Assembly: GCA_008671135.1 (NCBI GenBank) | Contig: RQAP01000041.1 | Coordinates: 1-40,187 of the forward strand | Direction of reading: 5' to 3' | DNA length: 40,187 nt | Source of the DNA: Collinsella aerofaciens | GTDB taxonomy: Bacteria > Actinomycetota > Coriobacteriia > Coriobacteriales > Coriobacteriaceae | Shown here: positions 15,769 through 23,190 of the stretch, one piece after another | Layout: each line of letters starts with the position of its first letter | Numbering within the stretch: the first letter of the stretch is position 1 | The notes under the pieces: model-generated | The model's input: the letters and a program-made list of their open reading frames with translations, nothing else | What the model was told of the DNA's origin: nothing | Database searches by the model: none | Program-made: the position numbers and the translations under genes

Positions 15769-16384
15769 GGATGTCGGTCAGGTTGTCGATGACAACGTCG
15801 GCGGCGGACTGGTCCAGGTTGACGCCCTCGTGCGGACGCAGCGCCAGGACGCGGGCGCCGGAGCGCTTGCCGGCCTCGATGCCCAAAGGCGAGTCCTCGA
15901 TAACCAGGCACTCGGAAGGCTCAACCCCCAGTGCTTCCATGGCACGCAGGTAGATCTCGGGGTCGGGCTTAAACGCACTGCACTCGTGACCGCTGATGGT
16001 GTAGTCCAGCACGTCGGCGATACCGGCAATCTCCACCAGCTCGTCAATGAGCTCGCGATAGGACGAACTCGCGATGGCACACTTCACGCCGCGCTTGTGC
16101 AGCTCACGCATCACCGGCTCCGTCTGCTCGTTGAGTAGCTCGGCATACGGAACGGGATGAGCGGGGCAATATCTTTTTTTATATTCCGTGAGCAATTCCT
16201 CGCGTAACGTGAGATTGCCAGGAACTAGAGCTTCCCAGATTGCCGGTTCATTAGACCCCGAAAGATCTGGAATTCTATCGTACGTAATGCCATGCTCCTC
16301 CATAAACGCCACGCGACGACGGTTGTAGAACCACTCGGTATCGACCAGCACGCCGTCCATGTCAAACAGCACTGCTTTGATCAT
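15755..16384 (-). CDS. HAD-superfamily phosphatase, beta-phosphoglucomutase-like (subfamily IA)
   Basis: A 209-residue cytoplasmic hydrolase. Motif I is FDMDGVLVD (D8 nucleophile, D10 acid/base), motif II is IASSS, and motifs III/IV lie in KPDPEIYL and CLVIEDSPLGIEAG. This arrangement fits sugar-phosphate phosphatases or phosphomutases. The ATG at 16384 was chosen because GGAGG sits about 8 nt upstream; an ATG two codons earlier is too close. It follows a deglycase gene, so a role in sugar-phosphate disposal is plausible but unproven; a terminator separates the two. It is flanked by inverted copies of repeat B, and its last codons lie in B3. Part of the gene (16165-16270) is more AT-rich than its neighbours. 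Confidence 0.88.
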   Translation of the reverse strand: MIKAVLFDMDGVLVDTEWFYNRRRVAFMEEHGITYDRIPDLSGSNEPAIWEALVPGNLTLREELLTEYKKRYCPAHPVPYAELLNEQTEPVMRELHKRGVKCAIASSSYRELIDELVEIAGIADVLDYTISGHECSAFKPDPEIYLRAMEALGVEPSECLVIEDSPLGIEAGKRSGARVLALRPHEGVNLDQSAADVVIDNLTDILPAI

Positions 16385-16398
16385 ACGCATCTCCTCCC

Positions 16399-16444
16399 AC
16401 CTGCCAAATAGAGACAGGTTTATTTTGGTAGGTTTTATCCTGGG
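16399..16444 (-). repeat. Family B palindromic repeat, copy B4
   Basis: Minus-strand reading: CAGGATAAAACCTACC, AAAATAAACCTGTCTC, then ATTTGGCAGGT. It ends directly before the HAD ribosome site and is inverted relative to B3. Confidence 0.75.
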
Positions 16445-16478
16445 TTTTGCGACGCGACAGGCGTGCCCTCCCAAGAGC

Positions 16479-16511
16479 AAAAAAGGGGATGGGGCACAAA
16501 CCCCATCCCCT
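16479..16511 (-). terminator. Rho-independent terminator of the PTS/deglycase operon
   Basis: GGGGATGGGG pairs with CCCCATCCCC around a 6-nt loop and is followed by TTTTTT on the minus strand. It lies 33 nt past the stop of the second SIS gene. Confidence 0.92.
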
Positions 16512-16544
16512 CTCAATCAACCCGTAAGGTCTACTTACTTGTGA

Positions 16545-17528
16545 TTAGTAGGAAAGCTTCCACATGTAGCGACGCATGGTCAGCGGGTGCTGACGGGCCT
16601 CGGCGATCTGGTTGCCGTACTCGCGCATAACGGCGAGGTGCAGCAGCGGGTTGAAGTAGGTGACGACGCTCGCGGGCACGGCGTCAGCCAGGCCGTAATC
16701 CTTGGAGTCGATCAGAGCGACCTTGGCGCCCATGCGCTCAAGGAAGGTGAGGGCGCGGGCGTCCATCGGACGGGTAGCGCCATCGGACATGAAGAAGACG
16801 TAGGGCTTACCCTCGGTGGAAACCTCGAACGGGCCGTGGAAGTACTCGCCGGTGTTGTAGGCGGCGGCGTCGATCCACTGCATCTCGGTGAACAGGAAGG
16901 CGGCGTGAGAGTAAGCCATCTTCTCGGAGGCACCAGAGGCCATGAAGTAAATCATCTTGTCGTCCTTGAAGTCCTCAGCGAACTTCTTGGCGAGCTTCTT
17001 GCAGTGCTGAGCGGCGTTCTCGCAGAGCTCGAAGACGTTGGTAAGGCCGGTGATCATGTCCTCGTAGTGGTCATAGCCCTCGGTCTGCTGAAGGATCTCG
17101 ACAGCAAGAGCGATGGCGTAGCCGGGCTTCTCGCACTTGGCAGCGAAGTTGGCGTGGAAGCCGTGAACGATGACGTAGTCAGCGTCGACGGTCAGAGCGG
17201 AGCCAGCCTTGTTGGTGAGGGAGACGACCGGGCAGTTGTGCTTCTTGGCGGTCTTGTTGGCCTCGACGGTCTCGGGCGTGGAGCCACCGAGGGAGCAGGT
17301 GATCACGAAGGTGTGCTCGTTGACCCAGGAGGGCGTGTCGTAGTTGAACTCGTTAGCGGTGAAGATCTGAACGTTCAGCTTGTCCGTGTTGTTGGCCAGG
17401 AAGTACTTGGCAGGGTAAAGGTCGGACATGGAAGCACCGCAGCCGACGAAGGCGACGCTGTGGATCTCGTGGTTGGACAGGACGTCAGCGACGATCTGCT
17501 TAGGGAGGTTAAGGTCGATCTCGTACAT
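16545..17528 (-). CDS. SIS-domain sugar-phosphate deglycase, FraB/GfrF-like (paralogue 2)
   Basis: A protein of 327 residues with two SIS lobes. The phosphate loop is CSLGGSTPE (78-86) and the active-site segment is NTGEYFHGPFE, with E228 and H231. The C-terminus QHPLTMRRYMWKLSY is of the type seen in FraB, the 6-phosphofructose-aspartate deglycase, and GfrF. It should release glucose-6-phosphate and an amino compound from a phosphorylated Amadori product. The ATG at 17528 was chosen over one 9 nt upstream because AAAGGA is correctly spaced only for it. It is the last gene after EIIAB-EIIC-EIID, so its substrate is probably what that PTS imports. This closely resembles gfr-type operons. Amino-sugar isomerase is the alternative. 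Confidence 0.87.
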   Translation of the reverse strand: MYEIDLNLPKQIVADVLSNHEIHSVAFVGCGASMSDLYPAKYFLANNTDKLNVQIFTANEFNYDTPSWVNEHTFVITCSLGGSTPETVEANKTAKKHNCPVVSLTNKAGSALTVDADYVIVHGFHANFAAKCEKPGYAIALAVEILQQTEGYDHYEDMITGLTNVFELCENAAQHCKKLAKKFAEDFKDDKMIYFMASGASEKMAYSHAAFLFTEMQWIDAAAYNTGEYFHGPFEVSTEGKPYVFFMSDGATRPMDARALTFLERMGAKVALIDSKDYGLADAVPASVVTYFNPLLHLAVMREYGNQIAEARQHPLTMRRYMWKLSY

Positions 17529-17620
17529 CTGACACATTCCTTTCGATTTTTTGCGGCGCCACATTGCCGGGCGCTCGCAGAGTTACCGTGATTTGGACCG
17601 AGTCGCCGGCCCGTTGAGGA

Positions 17621-17693
17621 TGTGTCAAAGGAACTGTCCCTTTGACACATTTAGGGATGGGAGCCTGCCTGGGGTATGGGATGTCAGGCAGGC
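17621..17693. repeat. Two intercistronic palindromes between EIID and the SIS gene
   Basis: The first (17621-17650, family C) pairs TGTGTCAAAGG with CCTTTGACACA around AACTGTC. The second (17663-17693) pairs GCCTGCCTG with CAGGCAGGC. Neither has a T-run on either strand, so they look like RNA stability or processing elements rather than terminators. They fill much of the 199-bp gap. Confidence 0.65.
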
Positions 17694-17727
17694 CCCCGGG
17701 GGAAAGCGGTTAGGCGCTTGGTCGCGA

Positions 17728-18561
17728 CTAGGCCAGGATGCCGGCCGCGGAGAGGGCGATGCCGCCCACGATGGCGATCACGAGAAGCCAACCGGTGTTG
17801 ACGTTCTTCTTGATGAGCCAGTACATAAGGCCGGTGAGGCCAAGGGAGATCATCTGGGGCATCATGCCGTCCAGGATATCCTGGATAACGACGGTGCCCT
17901 CAGCGAACTGCAGCGGGGTGGTGGCGCCGATCAGCGTGGCGATCATGCCGCCCACGGACATAAGACCCACGATGCCGCAGACATACATGAGCTTCTCCAT
18001 GAGGTCGCCGCCCTGAAGCTTGCTCAGGTACTCGTGGCCGCCCTGATAGCCCATCTTGGCTGCGAACCAAGTGATCAGCACAGAGGGGACAATGGAGATG
18101 AGCATGGCCAGGATCGGGCCCATGATAGAGCCCTGCTGAGCCAGCTGAACGCCCAGACCAAAGGCGATAACGCGGATGGTGCCCTGGAAGAAGGAGTCAC
18201 CGATGCCGGAAAGCGGACCCATGAGGGAGGTCTTGACCGCGTTGATCGAATCGGGATCGAAGTTCTCGGGATCCTTGGCGTACTCCTCCTCCATGGAGGC
18301 GGAGAGGCCCAGGATGAAAGCGCTCGTCTGCGGAGTGCAGTTGTAGAACGCCATGTGACGGTGGTAAGCCTCTTTCTTAGCAGCGAGCTGCTTGGGGTCG
18401 GACTCATCCGGATAGAGGCGATCGAGCGTGGGAACCATGCCGTAGAGGAAGCCCATGTTCATCTGACGCTCGTAGTTCCAAGAGGCCTGGATGGCCCAGG
18501 AGCGCCAGAAGAACTGGCTGACCTTCTTGTTCAGGGACACGTCCTTGGTTGCGGTTGCCAT
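17728..18561 (-). CDS. Mannose-family PTS component EIID
   Basis: A 277-residue membrane subunit that forms the sugar channel with EIIC. It begins with the family's soluble segment (FFWRSWAIQASWNYERQMNMGFLYGMVPTL, residues ~18-47). A GPLSGIGDSFFQGTIR loop (~118) follows, then hydrophobic segments in the C-terminal half. The ATG at 18561 has AAGGAGG upstream; that ribosome site overlaps the EIIC stop codon, so the two are translationally coupled. Translation from an ATG further upstream in the same frame would run back through EIIC and is rejected. Substrate specificity cannot be read from sequence; fructosamine is inferred from the linked deglycase. Confidence 0.94.
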   Translation of the reverse strand: MATATKDVSLNKKVSQFFWRSWAIQASWNYERQMNMGFLYGMVPTLDRLYPDESDPKQLAAKKEAYHRHMAFYNCTPQTSAFILGLSASMEEEYAKDPENFDPDSINAVKTSLMGPLSGIGDSFFQGTIRVIAFGLGVQLAQQGSIMGPILAMLISIVPSVLITWFAAKMGYQGGHEYLSKLQGGDLMEKLMYVCGIVGLMSVGGMIATLIGATTPLQFAEGTVVIQDILDGMMPQMISLGLTGLMYWLIKKNVNTGWLLVIAIVGGIALSAAGILA

Positions 18562-18574
18562 AGTGTGTTCCTCC

Positions 18575-19369
18575 TTAGTCTTCGTCGTCTTCGAGCGGAT
18601 CGTAGTCGGAATCGACACCGGCGGCTGCATGGGAACCGTTGAACTTGAAGCCCATGAAGACGACAGCCAGGCACACACCGATCAGAGCGACCGCGATGAC
18701 GGACAGGTTGAGGTAAGCGGCGAGCAGGAAACCGATGAACAGGAACGGAGTCATACCCTTCTTGATCATCATGGTGAGCAGCAGGGCCAAGCCGTAGGCG
18801 GTCATGATCTTGGTCGAAACGTTAAGACCGGTGGACAGCCACTCGGGAACCATGTTGACGATGGCCTGAACCAGGTCGGTGCCAACAAAGACGGCGAGGA
18901 AAATCGGCAGGAAGTACATGACGGCGTACAGACCGGAGCCGGCGCAGATGTGCATACGGTAGGCGGTCTTGAACTTTCCGTTATCGATCGCGCTATCTGC
19001 CACATGGGTGAGGGCGGCGATGATGGAACGGAACACGATGCCGAGAAGCTGACCCAGGACGGCGACCGGGATGGCGATCGTCATGGCGGTCTCGGCGGAA
19101 GCATCGGTCAGGCACGCAAAGGCAGCGGCCACGATGCCGCCCAGGACCATATCGGGCGGAACGGCGGCGCCGACCTGCACCAGGCCCATGGACACGAGCT
19201 CGACGGCGGCACCGACGGCAAGGCCGGTGGGCACATCGCCCAGCAGCAGACCGACGAGCGTAGCGCCAACGAGGGGCTGCTCGAAGTTAAGACGACCGAG
19301 CAGGCGGGAGTCCCACATGCAGAACACGCCGACGAGGCCGACGAGCACCGCACTGATGAACGTATTCAT
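18575..19369 (-). CDS. Mannose-family PTS component EIIC
   Basis: A 264-residue polytopic membrane protein. The N-terminus (FISAVLVGLVGVFCMWDSRLLGRLNFEQPLV) and the segment LGDVPTGLAVGAAVELVSMGLVQVGAAVPPD are characteristic of EIIC of the mannose/sorbose family. About seven or eight hydrophobic segments are seen. The C-terminal tail is acidic (DYDPLEDDED). GGAGAAGGG precedes the ATG, and 36 nt separate it from EIIAB. Together with EIID it transports the substrate while EIIB phosphorylates it. Confidence 0.94.
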   Translation of the reverse strand: MNTFISAVLVGLVGVFCMWDSRLLGRLNFEQPLVGATLVGLLLGDVPTGLAVGAAVELVSMGLVQVGAAVPPDMVLGGIVAAAFACLTDASAETAMTIAIPVAVLGQLLGIVFRSIIAALTHVADSAIDNGKFKTAYRMHICAGSGLYAVMYFLPIFLAVFVGTDLVQAIVNMVPEWLSTGLNVSTKIMTAYGLALLLTMMIKKGMTPFLFIGFLLAAYLNLSVIAVALIGVCLAVVFMGFKFNGSHAAAGVDSDYDPLEDDED

Positions 19370-19405
19370 ACCCTTCTCCTTTCAGTCAGGCAAAAGCCTG
19401 GTTGA

Positions 19406-20329
19406 TTACAGCTTGGCGTCGATGTCGACGCTCTGATACGTAGGGGTCTGCTGGACATAGAGCTTGATGCCCATGTCGAGCAGCTGGTTGACGTCGGCCT
19501 TCTGGTTGGCGTCGAGGAAGACGGAGCTGTCCTTGCCGCCGACCTGATCGGCACCGTCGTGGTTGGCGGTGGCGCCCAGGTTGATGGCGTCGAGCTTGTA
19601 GCCCTGGCAGAACTGCAGCATCTCGGCCGTGTTGCCAAAGACGAACATGACGCGCTCGCCGAGGGTGTTGAGCTTGTCCATCTTGGCGAGGGCACGCTCG
19701 ACGGTGAAGACGTTCAGGCGCACGCCCTGGGGCTTGGCCAGCTTAAGAGCGTCCTTCTTGATGTCATCGTTGGCGGCAGCGTTGTCGACGACGATGATGC
19801 GCTCGGCCTGGACCTTGGTGGTCCAGGTAAAGACGACCTGGCCGTGCAGCAGACGGTAGTCAAGACGTGCGAGGACGATCTTGGCGGGACCGGAGCTGTG
19901 ACGGGACGCCTTGGCCTTCTTGGCGGGAGCCGCGGCGGCCTCGACCGGTGCGTTGGGGTTGGTCAGACCGGTGCGGGCCTCATTGATGAGGGCTGCGAGC
20001 TCGGCACCCTTGACGGGGACGGGGCTCATAGCGAGCGTGAGCGCCAGCGGGATGTTGAAACCGCTGACAACCGTGAACTTCGTGCCGTTCTTGGAAAGTT
20101 CGACCATGCTGTTGTTGACCGAGCTGCCGAGCATATCGGTCAGCACATAAACGGTGTCGTCCGCGTTGAACGTGGCGATCATGGCGTCCACCTTATTGGT
20201 GATGGGCTCCTTGTCGTCACGAGCAAGCGACACGACGTGGACGTTCGACACGTCGCCGAGAACCATCTCGAGCGTGTCTTTGGCGCCTGCGGCCAGGCCG
20301 CCATGAGATGCGAGAATGATCTGATTCAT
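19406..20329 (-). CDS. Mannose-family PTS component EIIAB (fused)
   Basis: A protein of 307 residues. EIIA (1-~125) carries phosphoryl-accepting H9 in ILASHGGLA and follows the mannose-family fold pattern. An Ala/Lys-rich linker (~128-147) leads to EIIB (~150-307) with H162 in LARLDYRLLHGQV. HPr phosphorylates H9, which passes the group to H162 and then to the incoming sugar. Fused AB proteins occur in the ManX type; gfr-type systems usually encode the two separately, which is a difference here. The gene opens the operon EIIAB-EIIC-EIID-SIS and has a strong AAAGGAGGAGG ribosome site. TATAAT and TATACT hexamers lie upstream. Confidence 0.95.
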   Translation of the reverse strand: MNQIILASHGGLAAGAKDTLEMVLGDVSNVHVVSLARDDKEPITNKVDAMIATFNADDTVYVLTDMLGSSVNNSMVELSKNGTKFTVVSGFNIPLALTLAMSPVPVKGAELAALINEARTGLTNPNAPVEAAAAPAKKAKASRHSSGPAKIVLARLDYRLLHGQVVFTWTTKVQAERIIVVDNAAANDDIKKDALKLAKPQGVRLNVFTVERALAKMDKLNTLGERVMFVFGNTAEMLQFCQGYKLDAINLGATANHDGADQVGGKDSSVFLDANQKADVNQLLDMGIKLYVQQTPTYQSVDIDAKL

Positions 20330-20355
20330 CTTGCCTCCTCCTTTTCGTTATGGTC

Positions 20356-20397
20356 ATTATAACGTCTTATACGTTGCGGATATTGCTAATTAGTATA
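20356..20397 (-). promoter_or_regulatory. Candidate promoter/operator of the PTS operon
   Basis: Minus-strand TATACT (20392-20397) and TATAAT (20356-20361) are both possible -10 hexamers. Between them TATAACGTC (20358-20366) is shared with the gntR2 leader. No clear -35 is present, which suggests either a weak promoter or dependence on an activator. Confidence 0.4.
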
Positions 20398-20511
20398 AAG
20401 ACCGTTCGCGGATGAAAATCGACCGTTGACGGGTTTAACGTACTTGAAACGTTGGGGCTGGGTTGGCCGGCGCCGACTGGATAACCCCAGATCAGACGCC
20501 TCGCCAATCCC

Positions 20512-21594
20512 CTATCGCACGAAGTACCAGGGGCTTTCCTGCACGGTGGGCTCCAGCGCGATGCCGGTGCGCTCGCGGAACAGATCCATGTCCTGCGATT
20601 TCTCCGTCCACCACGCGTTGGGCTTAAAGGTCATGCTCTCAACGATATGGCCGACAAAGGCACTGTTGCGCAGCTTGGAGAAATCGGTGTTCATGATCAG
20701 GATGGACGCGAGCACCAGCACGATGCCCAGGACTTTGATCGCGCCGGCGGGCTCGGCATAGACGCCAATACCGACCAAAACGGTCGCCACGGTTTCAAAC
20801 GAAGCCACGACCGGCACCTTCGACGTCTCAAGATCCATCGAAAGGCCCTGCATATAGAAGATGTACGCAAGAGCCGTCGGAATAAAGCCAAAGCCTACGA
20901 ACAGCAGAATGAGTTGCGGGGACATTGCCGCGGCTACATCGGACCACGGAGCCGAAAGCACCGCCATAAAGCATCCGCCAAAGACAAAGCCCCAAAACGT
21001 CACCGCCAGCGGATGCAGCGTCTTGGTAGCCATACGGCTAAACACCGCCAGCAGTGCACCGCAAAGTCCGGCGATCACACCCGACGCGACGCCCCAAGCC
21101 GAGAAATGGAAACCAGACAGGTCGCCGCTCGTCACCGCGAGCACGCAACCCACAATGTTAAAGACGATGGCGACGAGTTTGTTGGGGGTCACGTCCTCGC
21201 GATAAAGCACGCGGCCGAGCACGACGCCAAACACCGGCGAGGTGTAAAGCAGCACCGAGGCCGTGGACATGCCCACCTCGCCCATGCACTCGTAATAAAG
21301 CGTGTTAGCGGTGGCGAGGCCGATAATGCCAAGAAGCGCGCAGGGAACAAGCTCTTTAGGACTTGCCTTGAACAGTGCCATGGGACCCGAGGCTTTTCCC
21401 TCACGAGCACCTCCCTGGCAACCCATAAATGCCAAGACCGGAGCCATTAAGACAGCACCCGACAACAGGCGAAAGGCCGCCATGCTCTGAGACGAAACAC
21501 CCAGGGCCGATATTCCGTTAACAAAGATTCCGATGGTGCCCCACATAAGCGCGGCGATCAGCACCAGCACATAGCCCAGATTGCTTTTCTTCAA
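20512..21594 (-). CDS. DMT-superfamily (EamA) transporter with C-terminal cytosolic extension
   Basis: About ten hydrophobic segments in two EamA repeats (~10-145 and ~155-295), as in small-metabolite exporters or importers of the drug/metabolite family. Unusually, a ~55-residue hydrophilic tail follows (FSKLRNSAFVGHIVESMTF onward, ending SPWYFVR), rich in charged and aromatic residues; I do not recognise it. The TTG at 21594 is proposed as the start because GAGGAGG lies 6 nt before it. An ATG at 21630 in frame has no ribosome site and directly abuts an operator-like repeat, but it cannot be excluded for a leaderless message. It lies between the PTS operon and the third deglycase, so export of a product of that pathway is conceivable. 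Confidence 0.8.
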   Translation of the reverse strand: MKKSNLGYVLVLIAALMWGTIGIFVNGISALGVSSQSMAAFRLLSGAVLMAPVLAFMGCQGGAREGKASGPMALFKASPKELVPCALLGIIGLATANTLYYECMGEVGMSTASVLLYTSPVFGVVLGRVLYREDVTPNKLVAIVFNIVGCVLAVTSGDLSGFHFSAWGVASGVIAGLCGALLAVFSRMATKTLHPLAVTFWGFVFGGCFMAVLSAPWSDVAAAMSPQLILLFVGFGFIPTALAYIFYMQGLSMDLETSKVPVVASFETVATVLVGIGVYAEPAGAIKVLGIVLVLASILIMNTDFSKLRNSAFVGHIVESMTFKPNAWWTEKSQDMDLFRERTGIALEPTVQESPWYFVR

Positions 21595-21630
21595 CGCAGC
21601 CTCCTCGGTATTGTTTCCAATATGTTTCAT

Positions 21631-21650
21631 ACTACGTTATAGTCGTTATA
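21631..21650 (-). promoter_or_regulatory. Doubled TATAACG motif before the DMT transporter
   Basis: TATAACGAC and TATAACGTA are tandem direct repeats on the minus strand. TATAACG followed by T is also found before gntR2 (14362-14370) and the PTS operon (20358-20366). It could be a shared operator or simply an AT-rich -10 region. Confidence 0.35.
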
Positions 21651-21851
21651 TACATTTTTCAAGACACAAATCGGCGAGCGGAAAAATCCGCTCTACCGCT
21701 ACAACCCATTGGTGCAAAGGGGCCAGGTTCATATGCGCCAACTTGGTGTAAAGTAACCTGTCCCCAATGACTAGGACTGTCCCCAAGTGCCGAACGTCTC
21801 CAAGTGCCGCATCTGGGCCAAGGCGACGCCGATGCTTTGGCAACGCCAGCG

Positions 21852-21991
21852 AAAACCCACCTGAGCGAGCAAGGTGCCTTGAAGCGAAGCGGCATTGACC
21901 TTCTGGTCATGCCGCTGAAGCTGAAAGGCAGATTGCCGCTCAGGTGGGTTTGCAGCGTCGAGCCGTTACGGCGTTTGGTAAAACGCCGTAA
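21852..21991 (-). repeat. 3'-UTR structured region after the third SIS gene (element I2 plus long hairpin J)
   Basis: After the stop, a perfect hairpin (GTTACGGCGTTT and its complement, 4-nt loop, 21965-21990) is followed by TCGACGCTGCAAAC (21948-21961). It runs into a ~100-nt hairpin (21852-21952) with arms AAACCCACCTGAGCG / CGCTCAGGTGGGTTT. The internal stem is AGCGGCATGACC / GGTCAATGCCGCT. The tail ending GCGGCAATCTGC matches element I1. The rest of the 21651-21851 gap holds CTGTCCCC-containing repeats but no gene. Confidence 0.65.
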
Positions 21992-22984
21992 CTAATAATC
22001 CAGCTTCCACATGTAGCGGCGCGTCATGTAGTCCTTGTGCGTGACGGCAGAGAGCGCGCGCATGTAGACGTTGTTGAGGATCGGGGCGAAGATCAGGTGG
22101 TTGAAGTACTCGCTCACGCTGTCCTTGATGTCGTTGAGGCCAAGCTCCTTGGCGTCGAGCTGATAGACGCGCTCGCCACCGTACTGGTTGACGAAGCGGA
22201 TGCCGCGCTCGTCGTTGCAGCGGCTGCGGCCGACGCTGATGAGCTGGAACAGCGAGGTGCGCTTGTCCAGAATCTCGAAAGGACCGTGGAAGAAGTCGCA
22301 GGTGTTGATGGTGCAGGAGTCGATCTGCAGCATCTCCTGCACGTTACAGATGCTAAAGACGTAGGCGGCACCAAAGAGCGGGCCCTGGGCCATCACGTTG
22401 ATGCAGGGCTTGTCGGCGTTCTGCTCGGCCCACTTGGCAGCGAGCGGACGAGTGTACTCGACGGCCTTGCGGTAGATCGGGTCGACCAAGTCGAAAGCGG
22501 CCATAGCGGTCTCGTACTCGGCATAGCCCTCGGTCTGCTGCGTGAGCTCCATGGCGATCATGGTCACGACGGCAGAGTTGGTGCGGCCCATGCAGGACTC
22601 GTCGACGGCCAGGCTGTCATACTGGATCTTGTAGTCGCAGACCTCGGTGAGGCCGGACTCGTCGACATAGATGGCGATGGTGCTGGCGCCGTGGTCCTTG
22701 GCGACCTGGGCGGCGACGATGGTCTCCTTGGTGCCGCGCATGGACACGACGACGGCCAGGGTGTTCTCGTTAACGTAGGCAGGAGTTGCGTGCACGAACT
22801 CATTGCTGGTGTAGCTGGAGCTCACGACCTGCGTGGCCTCGTGCTCCATAAAGTACTGGGCAGGATAGTTACCGCCGTTGGATCCGCCGGCGCCAATCCA
22901 CACGACGCGCTTGATGCCGCCCTTGTCTGCCTTGTCAGCCAAAACCTGGGAGACGACATCCTTAACCTGTTCCTGAGTAGTCAT
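21992..22984 (-). CDS. SIS-domain sugar-phosphate deglycase-like protein (paralogue 3)
   Basis: A protein of 330 residues clearly related to paralogues 1 and 2: N-terminal VVWIGAGGSNGGNYPAQYF, QQTEGYAEYE (149-158), FFHGPFE with H233, and C-terminus MTRRYMWKLDY. Two active-site positions differ: the catalytic Glu is Asp230 (NTCDFFHGP), and the phosphate loop reads SMRGTKE rather than CSxxGxTxE. It may act on a different Amadori compound, or be weak. It is divergent from gntR3 across a 206-bp control region with repeated GCATACA motifs, so it is very probably that regulator's target. AAAGG precedes the ATG. Confidence 0.85.
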   Translation of the reverse strand: MTTQEQVKDVVSQVLADKADKGGIKRVVWIGAGGSNGGNYPAQYFMEHEATQVVSSSYTSNEFVHATPAYVNENTLAVVVSMRGTKETIVAAQVAKDHGASTIAIYVDESGLTEVCDYKIQYDSLAVDESCMGRTNSAVVTMIAMELTQQTEGYAEYETAMAAFDLVDPIYRKAVEYTRPLAAKWAEQNADKPCINVMAQGPLFGAAYVFSICNVQEMLQIDSCTINTCDFFHGPFEILDKRTSLFQLISVGRSRCNDERGIRFVNQYGGERVYQLDAKELGLNDIKDSVSEYFNHLIFAPILNNVYMRALSAVTHKDYMTRRYMWKLDY

Positions 22985-23023
22985 CGTGCATCAGCCTTTC
23001 TTCTCGTTTGATGCTCATCACAG

Positions 23024-23182
23024 GCATACAAGTTACATACATGTTTTGGTTATGTCGACTAGTTGTATGCTATATTTGTCTTAGATATTTTGCTGATGCG
23101 GTTTTCGACAACTGGCTACCAGCGGTTTTGTTGTTGTATTGAATACATGCTTGATTAGATACGCATACAGGTTAGATACAGG
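23024..23182. promoter_or_regulatory. Repeated operator-like sites between the third SIS gene and gntR3
   Basis: GCATACAAGTTACATACA (23024-23041) and GCATACAGGTTAGATACA (23163-23180) are direct repeats. ACTAGTTGTATGC (23058-23070) is an inverted copy of the left half. One site lies near each gene start, and gntR3's start is 9 bp from the second site. Autoregulation plus control of the SIS gene is the natural reading. Confidence 0.6.
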
Positions 23183-23190
23183 TTGATCGC

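Noticed and set aside
17551..19405. Long plus-strand frames over EIID, EIIC and the SIS gene
   Set aside because: Compositionally odd (Gly/His/Asp-rich) shadows of the minus-strand PTS genes, which carry family motifs and coupled ribosome sites.
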